The notes below the pieces were generated by a model, which was given only the letters and a program-made list of their open reading frames with translations, ran no database searches and was not told the origin of the DNA. A program made the position numbers and the translations under genes. From JBDHXE01 sp035445085 (GTDB lineage Bacteria > Bacteroidota > Ignavibacteria > Kapaibacteriales > UBA2268): a stretch of DNA of 64,000 nucleotides. The stretch covers positions 124,001-188,000 of the forward strand of contig DAOMQA010000001.1 of NCBI GenBank assembly GCA_035445085.1, read 5' to 3'. Shown piece by piece: positions 1 through 10,295 of this stretch. How positions within the stretch are numbered: position 1 is the stretch's first letter; each line of letters begins with the position of its first letter.

Positions 1-3000
1 ATGTTGAATTATTTAGGTTATTTATTTCAACTTTACTTAAATTTTTTGGTATATAATCATTTATATCTTCAGTTGTAGACTTGGATACAAGATTGTCTGG
101 ATATGTTAGCGTATCTAAGGTGGTCAAATACACTTGATATGCCTTACCTTGTACCATATTACCTATAGAATTAATACCATAGGCTGGAATATATGTTTTC
201 CCTGATGAGTTTTTAGCAATCACTAATTTACCTTTATTAACAATGCTTGATAAAGCGGTAGCAATATTCATTGATGAATTTCTTAAATAAGCCAGATATG
301 ACCAGCCAGCTTTAACAATAATAGCCTCATTTTCTGGCTTTATGCTCTCCCCTATTATTTTTAGTATACAAGTATTTTTTGCGTATACTTGATAGCCCTG
401 ATGCAAATTCCAATTTCCTATTGTATTAATGCCATAAGCTGGAATATATGTTTTCCCTATAGAATTTTTAACAATTGAAATATCGTCAGATATGTCCATA
501 AATATACTATCAAGTTTTATACTTCTTGGTAGTACATTACTTGATATTAAATTCCAGCCTGCATTTAAGTTAATTTGCAGAGTATCATAGTAAAATGGAA
601 ATTTTGATATTATCGATTGCGAACTATCTATAAATTTTGATGGTCCTGAAGAATATTTAACATTGACGATGCTTTCTATTCCAGATGTAGCTTTCCAAGT
701 CTTAACAACATAATTCTCGTTATCTGCCATGCCGTCTTTTACAAGTGTAGAGCTATTATCTCCCCATATAGTAATATGTAAATCACTATTATCCCAAACT
801 CCATATCCAGCACAATATAAATTTGAGTTCCTATAATAAAATATACCTACTGCATCTCCAATTTCGATAGCTTGCATATTTATTGTAGGGTTAATGGCTT
901 TTGGTAAAATTATTTCCGAACTTTTACCAGTATTAGTAATTGGTTTCCATTTATTATAAATTGGTTCGATACCAAAGAAAGCAAGATAAATATTATCATT
1001 CTGATTCCACCTTTCATTGAGATTAAAACCAGCAATAGTGATATTATATTGGAAATTACCAGTTAGTACAAAATTATTATTCTTCAAGAATAGTAAATTC
1101 ATAGGTGTTGAATTGAATGAGTTATTTTCTGCATATGAATTTATTATTGCACCATTCTTATCTAAAATTGTAATTAAAGATGAGTTATTACCATTATTTG
1201 TATAAATTTTACCGTTAATATTTATTAGATTTTTAAAAGAAGATGTTAAATAAATATTATCATTTTTGAAATTGAGGGAATAAGGTATATCCGAAGATGT
1301 ACCCCCAATATTCTTCTTCCATATCCAATTACCAGAATTAGTGATTTTACCTAAGAATATATCATTATCACCATTATGCAAGATATAATCGCCTTCAACT
1401 TCCATCAGTGCTTTAAAATTGCCTGCTACATATATATTACCATTATTATCTAATGTAAGGCAATTCGCCGATTCTACATAATTACTAGTGCCAATAGATT
1501 TAGCCCATTGCCATACGCCAGAAGAATTAATTTTTGCAATATACATATCATCTCCTCCGTTAGAAGTGAGAGATATTTCGGCAAAATTAACTATATCTTC
1601 GTAGCTACCAGCAATATACAAATCATTATTAGTATCAGCGATTATTTTTGCAACATTATCGGTAGAATTACCACCCGCCTTTACAACCCAATTTTTCACT
1701 AAAGATAAATTTGAAGATAATACAAAAATATCGTCATATATTCCAGCATTGAAGTTTGTACCATCAAAGTTTATTGAGTTACTAAATGTTCCTGTAATAG
1801 CTATATTATTTGCATATATAGCAAGAGAATTGCAATTATCATCAGCAATTCCGCCATAAGTTTTTATTAAACTCATATTTCCATTACTATCAAACTTAGC
1901 CACCAATATGTCTTTCATGCCAGCACTTGGGTAATTTTGATTTAATACATTGATAGTATCAGAATAATAACCAGCCACATAATAATTATTCGATGAGTCA
2001 ATCACAACGGAACGAAATTCATCGTCAGCAATGCTACCAATAGATTTAGCCCACAAAAACCCATTTTCAAGGTTATACTTAGCAATAAAAGCATCTTTCT
2101 TACCGACACTTTGCAAGGTAGTATTAGCAAAAGCAACATTGCCATAATAATAACCGCATAGAATTATATCTTTATTCTTATCAACGTCAGACGCCAGCAA
2201 TTTTATTATACCTTTAAAGCCATAGTTAATTTTATAATTTGTGATACTGCCTAATGAATCGATACTAACAGTGAAAATATCTGAATCACCCTTAGAGGCT
2301 ATTGTATCGTTCTTTAAAATTATTTTCTCATTAAATGCTCCTACCAGAACTACATTGCTATCAATATTTGTAGTAATAGCAAAGGCATCTATATTGGCAT
2401 TTCCACGAATTGACTTAAGATATTGAAAATTTCCATTCTTATCAATTTTAGCATAAAAGGCATTCCTCAAATTCCAAGAACGAACTGTATCAATACCATT
2501 GCTAATACTTTGTTCAAAGCCACCACTTAAATGTAAAGCATTATTAAAATAGCTAATAGAATAAATTAGTTCATCATTAGGTCCTTTTAGTGTTTTAGCC
2601 CATTTCCAATTACCATTACTATCTAATTTTGCAATCCAAATATCTCTATTTGTTGGAATAGCTAAATTTGTAGTGTCAATTTTAAAAGTTTTAGAATAAA
2701 AACCCGCAACAAAAATATCATTATTATCATCAACAACAGAGGTGCTTATTTCATCGCTATTAGAACTCCCTGTTCGTTTAGCCCATATCCAATTACCGTT
2801 GGTGTCAATCTTTGCTACATAAGGGTCTCTACTCCCAGCTGACGTAAGGCTAATTAAGCCGAAAGTAGCCGTAGAACTAAAATATCCAGTTATTATTAGC
2901 TTCTGTTTATTTGCATCAAAATTTATATTATATGAGTCGTCCGTGGAAGAGCTTCCTGCGGATTTAGCCCATTTCCAATTTCCATTCTTATCTATTTTTG

Positions 3001-3646
3001 CTACAAAAATATCTTTTGAGCCTTGTGAAGTTAAAGTAGTATTGGCAAATGTTATTGAGGATTCATAATTCCCACTTATATAGCAATAATTATTGTCAGC
3101 AGTAATAGAATTAGCACGATCGAAGCCATCTCCATCTGCATTTTTTACCCACAGCCAATTGCCATTGCTATCAAGTTTAGCTACAAATATATCAGAATTA
3201 CCAAAAGATGTAATTTGGTAGTTGCCAAAATATGCTTTAGCAAAGAAATAACCCGTCAGGAACACTTCACCATTTTGGTTTATTGCTATATCTTTTCCAT
3301 AATCTGATAATTGACTACCAGCAGATTTTGCCCATTTATATTGCCCTTCTTTATTGAGTTTAGCTACAAATATATCTCTGCCCCCGTTACTTACTAATGT
3401 ATCGTTGCCAAATACAATAATTCCTTCAAAATAGCCAGTGTGATAAATATTTCCTTGCATATCAGATTTTACTGATATTGATTGATCGTAAGTTGAATAT
3501 CCAGAGCCATCATTCAAAAGATTGGGTTTATCTAATTTAAACCAATTTTGAGAAATAACTTTACTATTTGGCAATAATAGTAGAGCAAATAAAATAATAT
3601 ATAATTTCACTTTAAGATATTCTACAAATCCACTTGAATTCTTCAT
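1..3646 (-). CDS. SBBP-repeat beta-propeller surface protein, C-terminus beyond left edge
   Basis: I translated this frame by hand from the ATG at 3646-3644 and found it open at every point checked down to base 2, so about 1,215 residues are visible and the stop lies outside the window. The first 30 residues look like a signal peptide (KLYIILFALLLLPNS, then ISQ). Residues ~60-1000 carry many copies of a repeat of the form DIFVAKLDSNGNWxWAK, which matches SBBP beta-propeller repeats. From about residue 1010 the protein changes to a repeated module with AGWNLIS, AGWSYLAYLRNS and two copies of GKTYIPAYGIN(S/T)IGN, a type of domain often seen before T9SS sorting signals. A secreted or surface-anchored adhesin-like role is inferred. 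The sorting domain itself is not in view. The gene stands about 60 bases downstream of the start of its own strand's glgP stop, so it may follow glgP in transcription. Confidence 0.88.
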   Translation of the reverse strand, partial: MKNSSGFVEYLKVKLYIILFALLLLPNSKVISQNWFKLDKPNLLNDGSGYSTYDQSISVKSDMQGNIYHTGYFEGIIVFGNDTLVSNGGRDIFVAKLNKEGQYKWAKSAGSQLSDYGKDIAINQNGEVFLTGYFFAKAYFGNYQITSFGNSDIFVAKLDSNGNWLWVKNADGDGFDRANSITADNNYCYISGNYESSITFANTTLTSQGSKDIFVAKIDKNGNWKWAKSAGSSSTDDSYNINFDANKQKLIITGYFSSTATFGLISLTSAGSRDPYVAKIDTNGNWIWAKRTGSSNSDEISTSVVDDNNDIFVAGFYSKTFKIDTTNLAIPTNRDIWIAKLDSNGNWKWAKTLKGPNDELIYSISYFNNALHLSGGFEQSISNGIDTVRSWNLRNAFYAKIDKNGNFQYLKSIRGNANIDAFAITTNIDSNVVLVGAFNEKIILKNDTIASKGDSDIFTVSIDSLGSITNYKINYGFKGIIKLLASDVDKNKDIILCGYYYGNVAFANTTLQSVGKKDAFIAKYNLENGFLWAKSIGSIADDEFRSVVIDSSNNYYVAGYYSDTINVLNQNYPSAGMKDILVAKFDSNGNMSLIKTYGGIADDNCNSLAIYANNIAITGTFSNSINFDGTNFNAGIYDDIFVLSSNLSLVKNWVVKAGGNSTDNVAKIIADTNNDLYIAGSYEDIVNFAEISLTSNGGDDMYIAKINSSGVWQWAKSIGTSNYVESANCLTLDNNGNIYVAGNFKALMEVEGDYILHNGDNDIFLGKITNSGNWIWKKNIGGTSSDIPYSLNFKNDNIYLTSSFKNLININGKIYTNNGNNSSLITILDKNGAIINSYAENNSFNSTPMNLLFLKNNNFVLTGNFQYNITIAGFNLNERWNQNDNIYLAFFGIEPIYNKWKPITNTGKSSEIILPKAINPTINMQAIEIGDAVGIFYYRNSNLYCAGYGVWDNSDLHITIWGDNSSTLVKDGMADNENYVVKTWKATSGIESIVNVKYSSGPSKFIDSSQSIISKFPFYYDTLQINLNAGWNLISSNVLPRSIKLDSIFMDISDDISIVKNSIGKTYIPAYGINTIGNWNLHQGYQVYAKNTCILKIIGESIKPENEAIIVKAGWSYLAYLRNSSMNIATALSSIVNKGKLVIAKNSSGKTYIPAYGINSIGNMVQGKAYQVYLTTLDTLTYPDNLVSKSTTEDINDYIPKNLSKVEINNLNNST

Positions 3647-3707
3647 TTTTAAATATTTACCAAATTTAACTAATCAATAATATGAAATCGCTCAAAAAAT
3701 ATGCCAC

Positions 3708-6191
3708 TTATGATAGTATTTTTGTACTTTGAATTTTCCATATTTCATTAGCGTATTGGTTTATCGTTCTATCAGAAGAAAATCTACCTGCTCTTGCTGT
3801 ATTTAGTATTGATTTGCTTAGCCATTTTTTCCTATCCAAGTAAAGATTTGCAACGACCTTATGCATATCGGCATAGCTTTGGAAATCGGCTAACACACAG
3901 AATCTATCTTTGTATACCAAATCGTTAAAAACCATATCGAATATACCTTGCTCTAATGAATTAAAGAAATTAGATTTTAATAAGTCTAAGGTGGCTTTCA
4001 GTTCAGCATTAGATTCATAAATAGCAGTAGGATTATAATTATTATTTAGTGCATGAGCTATTTCGTCTGCATTCATACCAAAAATAAATATATTATCTTC
4101 ACCAACTTCCTCTAACATTTCGATATTCGCCCCATCGAGTGTGCCAAGTGTAATAGCACCATTTAGCATAAATTTCATATTTCCTGTACCTGACGCTTCA
4201 AAACCAGCCGTAGAAATTTGTTCTGATACATCTGTTGCAGGTATAATTAATTCTGCCAATGATACCGAATAGTTTTTCATAAATAAGACCTTTAACTTAC
4301 CATTAATTTCAGGATCATTATTTATCACATTAGAAATAGAATTGATTAGTTTTATCGTTCTTTTAGCCATTAAATAACCGGGGGCGGCTTTCCCAGCAAA
4401 AATTACTGTACGCGGCAAAAATGGCATATCTGGATTTTCTTTTAATTTAATGTAAGTATGAATTAATTCAATCGCATTTAACATTTGCCTTTTGTATTCA
4501 TGAATTCTTTTAATTTGAACATCAACAACAGATTCATAGTTCATTTTAATATTATAGTTTTCTTCGATATGCTTAAACAGTTTATTTTTATTTTCTCTTT
4601 TTGATTCTTCCCAACGTTTTTGAAATTCACTGTCATTTGCAAATGGCTCAATTTTCTTTAGTTCATACAAATCAGTTACCCACTTATCCCCTATTGCAGA
4701 TGTAATTAGATTAGATAGTGAAGTATTAGCTTTTTTAAGCCAACGGCGTTGTGTTATTCCGTTAGTTTTATTATTGAACTTTTCAGGGAAAAGCTGATAA
4801 AAATCATTAAAAATCTTTTCTTTTAGTATTTTGGTATGTAGCTCTGCTACACCATTAACAGAAAAAGAGCCTACAATAGCTAAGTGCGCCATTCTTATCA
4901 TTTTTTCATTACCCTCTTCAATCAATGACATACGCCTAATTTTATCAATATCATTATAGAATTTCATTCTTACAATATCTAAAAATTTAGCATTTATATC
5001 ATAAATAATTTGAAGGTGACGGGGTAATAGTCTCTCAAATAAGTCCACAGACCACTTTTCAAGCGCTTCTGTAAGCACAGTATGGTTGGTATATGCAAAA
5101 GTCTTCGTAGTAATCTGCCAAGCATAATCCCAATCTAATTTTTCTTCATCAATAAAAATTCTCATAAGCTCTACAATAGCTATAGCTGGATGAGTATCAT
5201 TTAATTGAATAGTATTTTTATCGGCAAAATTCTGTATATTTTTATGTTTAACTTTGAACCTTCTAATAATGTCTTGGAGCGATGCCGACACAAAAAAATA
5301 TTGTTGTTTTAAGCGTAATTCCTTGCCTGCAACTGTATTATCATTAGGATACAGCACTTTTGATATATTTTCGGTTTCAAACCTATTTTCTACTGCTTTA
5401 ATGTAGTCGCCTTGATTAAAGAAATCAAAATTAAAATCTTGAGATGCTTTGGCTTCCCATAATCTAAGATTATTACAAGTCTTATTATTGTAGCCGGGTA
5501 TAGGAATATCATAAGCAAGCGCTAATACTTCATCGGTATCAACCCATTCATAATTTGTTTTACCCCATTGATTAGAATGACTAATGATATGACCATTAAA
5601 TTTTACTTTGTAAGTATACTCAGGGCGTATAATTTCCCAAGGAGAACCATAACCAAGCCAATTATCAGGTTTTTCTATTTGCCAACCATTCACAATTTCT
5701 TGCTTGAATATACCGTATTCATATCTAATCCCATAGCCAAAGGCAGGCAATTCCAGAGTAGCCATACTATCAAGAAAGCAAGCAGCTAATCTACCTAAAC
5801 CACCGTTGCCTAATCCCATATCGTGTTCTAATTCTTTTATTTCTTCTAAGTCAAAACCCATTTCTTTTAAAATATTAGCAGATTCTTCGTAAGCACCCAA
5901 ATTAGTCAATGCGTTACCAAGTAGCCTGCCCATCAAAAATTCCATAGATAGATAATAGACTCTTTTAACATCTTGCTTATAATAATGATGTTGAGTTCTA
6001 AGCCAATTTCTAATTAATCTATCGCGCACAGACAGAGCCATTGCTCTATATGAATCTTCTGAAGTTAAAGTTATTTTATCTTTTACTAATCGAAATTCTA
6101 AGTTTTCAAACATTTGGTTTCTTAACGAGTAAGAACCCGGCTTTTGCTCATCGGTAAAGAAAATAGAATCTGTTTTGATTACGTTATCCAT
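3708..6191 (-). CDS. glgP: Glycogen/starch phosphorylase
   Basis: This enzyme releases glucose-1-phosphate from the non-reducing ends of glycogen in the cytoplasm. Its 827 residues are the usual length for the GT35 phosphorylase family. The pyridoxal-phosphate site is clear: EASGTGNMKFMLNG with the Schiff-base lysine at about residue 673. The N-terminal SMEFLMGR and GNGGLGRLAACFLDS blocks and the INDTHPAIAI-like block (QLNDTHPAIAIVELMR) are also present. The start has no strong ribosome binding site, only AAAAGAG a short distance upstream. A GH57 branching enzyme lies about 8 kb upstream on the same strand, so two glycogen enzymes are in the window, although glycogen synthase and ADP-glucose pyrophosphorylase are not. 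Confidence 0.97.
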   Translation of the reverse strand: MDNVIKTDSIFFTDEQKPGSYSLRNQMFENLEFRLVKDKITLTSEDSYRAMALSVRDRLIRNWLRTQHHYYKQDVKRVYYLSMEFLMGRLLGNALTNLGAYEESANILKEMGFDLEEIKELEHDMGLGNGGLGRLAACFLDSMATLELPAFGYGIRYEYGIFKQEIVNGWQIEKPDNWLGYGSPWEIIRPEYTYKVKFNGHIISHSNQWGKTNYEWVDTDEVLALAYDIPIPGYNNKTCNNLRLWEAKASQDFNFDFFNQGDYIKAVENRFETENISKVLYPNDNTVAGKELRLKQQYFFVSASLQDIIRRFKVKHKNIQNFADKNTIQLNDTHPAIAIVELMRIFIDEEKLDWDYAWQITTKTFAYTNHTVLTEALEKWSVDLFERLLPRHLQIIYDINAKFLDIVRMKFYNDIDKIRRMSLIEEGNEKMIRMAHLAIVGSFSVNGVAELHTKILKEKIFNDFYQLFPEKFNNKTNGITQRRWLKKANTSLSNLITSAIGDKWVTDLYELKKIEPFANDSEFQKRWEESKRENKNKLFKHIEENYNIKMNYESVVDVQIKRIHEYKRQMLNAIELIHTYIKLKENPDMPFLPRTVIFAGKAAPGYLMAKRTIKLINSISNVINNDPEINGKLKVLFMKNYSVSLAELIIPATDVSEQISTAGFEASGTGNMKFMLNGAITLGTLDGANIEMLEEVGEDNIFIFGMNADEIAHALNNNYNPTAIYESNAELKATLDLLKSNFFNSLEQGIFDMVFNDLVYKDRFCVLADFQSYADMHKVVANLYLDRKKWLSKSILNTARAGRFSSDRTINQYANEIWKIQSTKILS

Positions 6192-6271
6192 TATATACTC
6201 TTTTAAAATACACTATGATAAAAATATAAAAATTTATAACGAACTAATTAATAATTTAATTGAGTTTATAT

Positions 6272-8299
6272 TTAGTGCAATGAAAATTCTACCCTTCTAT
6301 TTTTTGACTTTGATTCGTCGGAATTATTATCCATTACAGGTCTGGTATCTCCCCATCCCTTCACTTCTATACGGGAACTGTCAATCCCAGATTTAATTAA
6401 AAAATCAGCAATTGATTGGGCTCTCTTCTTAGATAATTCCATATTATACGCTTTTGTGCCTACATTATCTGTATGCCCTTCTATAAGGATTATTTTTTTA
6501 TTCGGCTTTAGAAACTCTATTAGCCTATTTAATTCTGGCAATGACTCTGGCTTTATATCTGATTTGTCATAATCAAAAAAGATATTATTTATAGTTATTT
6601 TATGATTGCCATCGTTAATTTCTTTAAGGCTAATTAGTTCTATATCTGCATAAAAATCTCCTACTTTATTATAATTACGTAAATCTAAGTTTTTAGAGCT
6701 AGGGTAGTAATTTTTCTTTTCTGCAAAATAACCGTATAACTTATCTGGGCTTAAACTTATAAAATACGAGCCATCTTTTGGATCACTCTTTACAAAACCT
6801 AAATCTTCACCAGTATTTAAATCTTCCCATCGGATAACAGCAGCTAAGGGCTGTCCTAAGGAATTGGTAACCTTCCCTCTAACTGTTATGACTGAATTTG
6901 GTTTCGCTTCTTTAGGTAATTTAATAGAATATATATCCCAAGCTCCATATCCATCTGGTTGGCTATGTTTAGCGAATAATGCGCTATCGCCTTTGACATC
7001 TATTGAATACCCCCAATCATCGCTTTCTCCGTTGATTTCTTTACCTAAATTCACTGGTTCTGACCAATTTAGCCATGTATCGTCTAAGCGAGTAGATTTG
7101 AATACATCTAAGCCACCTAAGCCCGTATGCCCATTAGAGCTAAAATATAATGTTTTGTTATCAGGGTGCAAAAATACTGCCCTTTCAGCATAAGGAGTAT
7201 TGATTATGTTTCCCATATTTATCGGGGCAGTCCAACCAGTATCTCGGTTGAATGAAATATATAGATCCATATTACCCATTAGTGAACCGTGGTAGTATTG
7301 GGCATTCATTTCTACAAAAGGTCCTACTCCTCCCGGTCTATCGCTTGTAAATATTAAGACTTTTCCATCAGAGCTAATGTTTGCCGACTCTTCGTGATAA
7401 ATAGAATTAATCGGTTTATTAATGTGCAACAGTCTATTCCACCCAAGTGAATCCTTTTCCGCAAGAAAAATATCAAATTTACCAAAAGTCCCCGGAAATT
7501 CACCAGATAAAAACAATATAGTCCCATCAACGCTTACATTATCTACTGTTTCTTCTTCTCTTTTATTTATTTTGCTTCCTATATTTTTAGCTTGAGTCCA
7601 TTGGCCGTTTATATTTTCTGAGTACCAAATATCAGCTTTGCCATAGCCTCCCTTTCTATCTGAAGAAAAGTATAAATACCTACCATCAGGGGTAAGCGTT
7701 GGATCCCATTCACTGTACGGTGTGTTAATTATCTTGCCTAAATTTCTAACTATGAGCCCTTGGTTCTTAGCTCTGAGTATATTTATAATTGTATCGAATT
7801 TATTTTTTTTACTTGAAAATAATGGTAAATATGATTGGTATATTTTGATTGCTTCTTCATATTTATGCTGCTGTATAAAATTATCAGTTAGCCGTTGAAT
7901 AGCAACAAAAGAATCATCAGATGGAGCATTGGATTTTATATAATCATCATAAATTGCAACCATTGTAGAATCAGGCGTTTGCGCCAGCATTGCTCTTTCG
8001 GAGTTCAATATTTGTGCATTAATCATAGATTTATAGCCAGGGAATAAGGGCTTATATACTTCAAGAATATATTTGGCAACGGCAGCTCTTGCCGCTATAA
8101 ACTGACGATCTGTCCATTGTAACATTAGGTTATATGCACTATCGGCTGGTGCATACTGCCTTATAAACTGATCATAGATTTTAACTTTTTCGGGTGTTAT
8201 TCGTTCATAAGGGTGTATTCTTGTTTGTGAGCGTAAAATAGAACAATAAAATACAATAAAAAGTATGAGAACTATTATTTTTGCTATTATTTTTGTCAT
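6272..8299 (-). CDS. OmpA-family protein with PD40 propeller repeats
   Basis: This is a 675-residue envelope protein predicted to bridge the outer membrane and peptidoglycan. An N-terminal hydrophobic segment (residues ~5-25) acts as signal peptide. Residues ~40-180 contain two similar helical repeats, one starting YDQFIRQYAPADSAY and the other YDDYIKSNAPSDDSF. PD40/WD-like beta-propeller repeats follow (PDGRYLYFSSDRKGGYGKAD, DNKTLYFSSNGHTGLGGLDV), then a carboxypeptidase-regulatory-like domain near 470-550. The C-terminal OmpA domain has the peptidoglycan-binding Asp in EGHTDNVG and the Arg in KNRRVEF. Similar architectures occur in gliding and T9SS-associated PorE/SprE-like proteins, but that assignment is only a possibility here. 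It is divergent from the small secreted gene at 8346, with a 46-base shared upstream region. Confidence 0.9.
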   Translation of the reverse strand: MTKIIAKIIVLILFIVFYCSILRSQTRIHPYERITPEKVKIYDQFIRQYAPADSAYNLMLQWTDRQFIAARAAVAKYILEVYKPLFPGYKSMINAQILNSERAMLAQTPDSTMVAIYDDYIKSNAPSDDSFVAIQRLTDNFIQQHKYEEAIKIYQSYLPLFSSKKNKFDTIINILRAKNQGLIVRNLGKIINTPYSEWDPTLTPDGRYLYFSSDRKGGYGKADIWYSENINGQWTQAKNIGSKINKREEETVDNVSVDGTILFLSGEFPGTFGKFDIFLAEKDSLGWNRLLHINKPINSIYHEESANISSDGKVLIFTSDRPGGVGPFVEMNAQYYHGSLMGNMDLYISFNRDTGWTAPINMGNIINTPYAERAVFLHPDNKTLYFSSNGHTGLGGLDVFKSTRLDDTWLNWSEPVNLGKEINGESDDWGYSIDVKGDSALFAKHSQPDGYGAWDIYSIKLPKEAKPNSVITVRGKVTNSLGQPLAAVIRWEDLNTGEDLGFVKSDPKDGSYFISLSPDKLYGYFAEKKNYYPSSKNLDLRNYNKVGDFYADIELISLKEINDGNHKITINNIFFDYDKSDIKPESLPELNRLIEFLKPNKKIILIEGHTDNVGTKAYNMELSKKRAQSIADFLIKSGIDSSRIEVKGWGDTRPVMDNNSDESKSKNRRVEFSLH

Positions 8300-8345
8300 T
8301 ATTTTTAAATATATACTATAAATATTATTATTAAACGGATAAACT

Positions 8346-8984
8346 ATGAAAAAAGTAACTCAATCTTATGTTTTTATATTATCATTCCTATGTCTCTCAT
8401 TGCCATTATTCTCTACTCAAATTTTAGTACAAGGTAAAATAATAGATTCTCAATCTAAGCAAGCAATAGGAGTAAATATTGAATTTAAAGATACTAATGG
8501 CAAGAAAATTAAAACTCAATCTAACTCGCAGACAGGAGAATTTCAGCAAATATTGGAGTCTAATACTATCTACAATGTCGTTCTAATGAGTAATGATATA
8601 TTGAGAAAAGAAGTTAAGTTTCATACTTTGGATACCAATAGTTACGCAGAACAAAAAGTAAATTTTAACGTCATCAAGCCTATTGTGGGTAGCATAATTT
8701 TAGACGATAACCTATTCGAGAATAATTCTAATACTTTGAGCAATGACAGCAAAGATAAACTTGAAGAATTGCAATTATTATTAAGATTTAATAGAAATTT
8801 AAATGTAGATATTAAGGTCTCGAGTAAAAACAAAGATTTAATGGCTTCACGTTTAGAAGTATTGAAAAATTATATTAATAATTGGAAGAGGGAAAATCCC
8901 AGAATTACTATAAATGTAGGCAATACAAATTCAGACAATATTTTAGTGCAAATCAGTACTATTAAAGATTTCTTAAAGGAGTAG
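8346..8984 (+). CDS. Secreted protein with carboxypeptidase-regulatory-like and degenerate OmpA-like regions
   Basis: The 212-residue product starts with a signal peptide (SYVFILSFLCLSLPLFST). Residues ~25-105 resemble a carboxypeptidase-regulatory-like or transthyretin-like beta-sandwich (LVQGKIIDSQSKQAIGVNIE). The remaining part (LDDNLFENNSNTLSNDSKDK followed by a DIKVSS and RLEVLKNYI block) has the order of an OmpA C-terminal domain but lacks the GHTD and NRR peptidoglycan-binding residues. I read it as a shortened or decayed relative of the neighbouring OmpA protein at 6272-8299, and that relationship is inferred from the layout of segments. It converges with the DprE1-like gene, leaving 18 bases between the stops. 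No specific function can be given. Confidence 0.75.
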   Translation: MKKVTQSYVFILSFLCLSLPLFSTQILVQGKIIDSQSKQAIGVNIEFKDTNGKKIKTQSNSQTGEFQQILESNTIYNVVLMSNDILRKEVKFHTLDTNSYAEQKVNFNVIKPIVGSIILDDNLFENNSNTLSNDSKDKLEELQLLLRFNRNLNVDIKVSSKNKDLMASRLEVLKNYINNWKRENPRITINVGNTNSDNILVQISTIKDFLKE

Positions 8985-9002
8985 TTTTTCAAAATATCTT
9001 TC

Positions 9003-10295
9003 TTAATCAATTGTGTATACTCTTCTCCAAAATTGAGAGCTAAATTTTGGGTCTATATATTTAGTAAATTCCTGAATATTAGGGTAAGATTTAATAAAGT
9101 CCGAAGATTTCATTCTTGCATCTTTAGCAGGGTAAATCCTACCACCAGCGCCAAATACAATTTCATCACATCGTTTGAGCAACTCAAATAGCTTTACGCC
9201 GTGCATCTTAAAGTCGATAGCTAAGGTAATACCTTCCATTGGAAAAGACATTAATCCTGGTGAGCTAATATTCCCAAATGATTTTAAAACCGTCAAAAAT
9301 GATGGGTATCCAGAATCAGCAATCATTTTAAATATTTTCTTTAAATTATCAATAGCATTTGAATTAGGGATTACAAATTGGTATTGCAAAAAGCCATCTT
9401 TGCCGTAAGCTCTATTCCAATTATTAATTTTATCCAAAGGATAAAAAAAGGTATTATAGTCAATAATACTTCTTCTTTGCTTACCAATTTGTTTATTAAA
9501 ATATAAAAAGTTAAAGACTTTGGTACTTAAATTATTAATAAATGAGTATTCAAAAGGAAAATTGATTGCTTGCTTTTCGTTGGCTACATATTCAATCTGA
9601 TTTTGTTCATCTGCAAAATTTCCACGTGAAAATATACCATAGCCAAGCTTATTTGTGCTTACCCAAGATACGGTATAATCATAATTTAAAGATTCATTAT
9701 TAATAGCAAAAAATTCCTCAAAAGAATAAAACTTTATATTCTCGCAATCTATTAATGGTCCATTTACTTTAATTAACTGTATTTCTGCACTAAGAATAAG
9801 ACCAGTTAAGCCAAGCCCTCCGATAGTAGCTTTAAACATCTCTACGTTCTCATTTTGTGAACAATGGTATATATTTCCATCACTTCTTAATAAATCGAAA
9901 GAAATAACATAATTACCAAAAGTTCCATATTTATGATGATTTTTCCCATGAACATCGTTAGCTATTGCGCCGCCTAAGGTAATATATTTGGTACCCGGAG
10001 TAATAGGTAAGAAATATTTTTGTGGTAAGAAAACATCAATTATTTCCTGCAAAGTAACGCCTGCTTGAGCCTTGACTACGGCAGTATTATTGTCGAATGA
10101 TATAAATTTATTTATTGTACTACAATCTATTAATATATTATCAGAATTTAAACAAGAGTCCCCATAACTTTTGCTGAGTCCACGTGGCAAATAGTATTTA
10201 TTATCGTTAAATTTGATATTTTTTGAATCAGCATTGATTATACATTGATTTGATGGTATTGGATATGCGCCAAAAGAATAGTATTTGCTCATCAT
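9003..10295 (-). CDS. DprE1-like FAD-dependent oxidase (decaprenylphosphoryl-ribose 2-oxidase family)
   Basis: In mycobacteria DprE1 oxidises decaprenylphosphoryl-ribose at C2 on the way to decaprenylphosphoryl-arabinose, the D-arabinofuranose donor. This 430-residue protein shows the family hallmarks: LPRGLSKSYGD, the FAD-binding GGAIANDVHGKNHHKYGTFG block (HGKNHH at residues 116-121) and a vanillyl-oxidase-like C-terminal half. I chose the ATG at 10295, which overlaps the upstream TGA as ATGA. A 14-codon longer start at 10337 exists but would lie inside the upstream gene. The position that I align from memory with the inhibitor-targeted Cys387 of the mycobacterial enzyme is Ala here (GITLAIDF). 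No DprE2-type reductase is next to it. Last gene of the envelope-glycan operon. The exact lipid-sugar substrate is inferred. Confidence 0.85.
   Translation of the reverse strand: MMSKYYSFGAYPIPSNQCIINADSKNIKFNDNKYYLPRGLSKSYGDSCLNSDNILIDCSTINKFISFDNNTAVVKAQAGVTLQEIIDVFLPQKYFLPITPGTKYITLGGAIANDVHGKNHHKYGTFGNYVISFDLLRSDGNIYHCSQNENVEMFKATIGGLGLTGLILSAEIQLIKVNGPLIDCENIKFYSFEEFFAINNESLNYDYTVSWVSTNKLGYGIFSRGNFADEQNQIEYVANEKQAINFPFEYSFINNLSTKVFNFLYFNKQIGKQRRSIIDYNTFFYPLDKINNWNRAYGKDGFLQYQFVIPNSNAIDNLKKIFKMIADSGYPSFLTVLKSFGNISSPGLMSFPMEGITLAIDFKMHGVKLFELLKRCDEIVFGAGGRIYPAKDARMKSSDFIKSYPNIQEFTKYIDPKFSSQFWRRVYTID

Noticed and set aside
1..3646. Apparent 3.6-kb stretch without a long gene
   Set aside because: The minus-strand frame from 3646 is open to the window edge and encodes SBBP repeats; it only lacks a stop in view.
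6864..7193. Plus-strand 109-codon frame within the OmpA/PD40 gene
   Set aside because: It is a shadow of the well-supported minus-strand gene, with no domain of its own.
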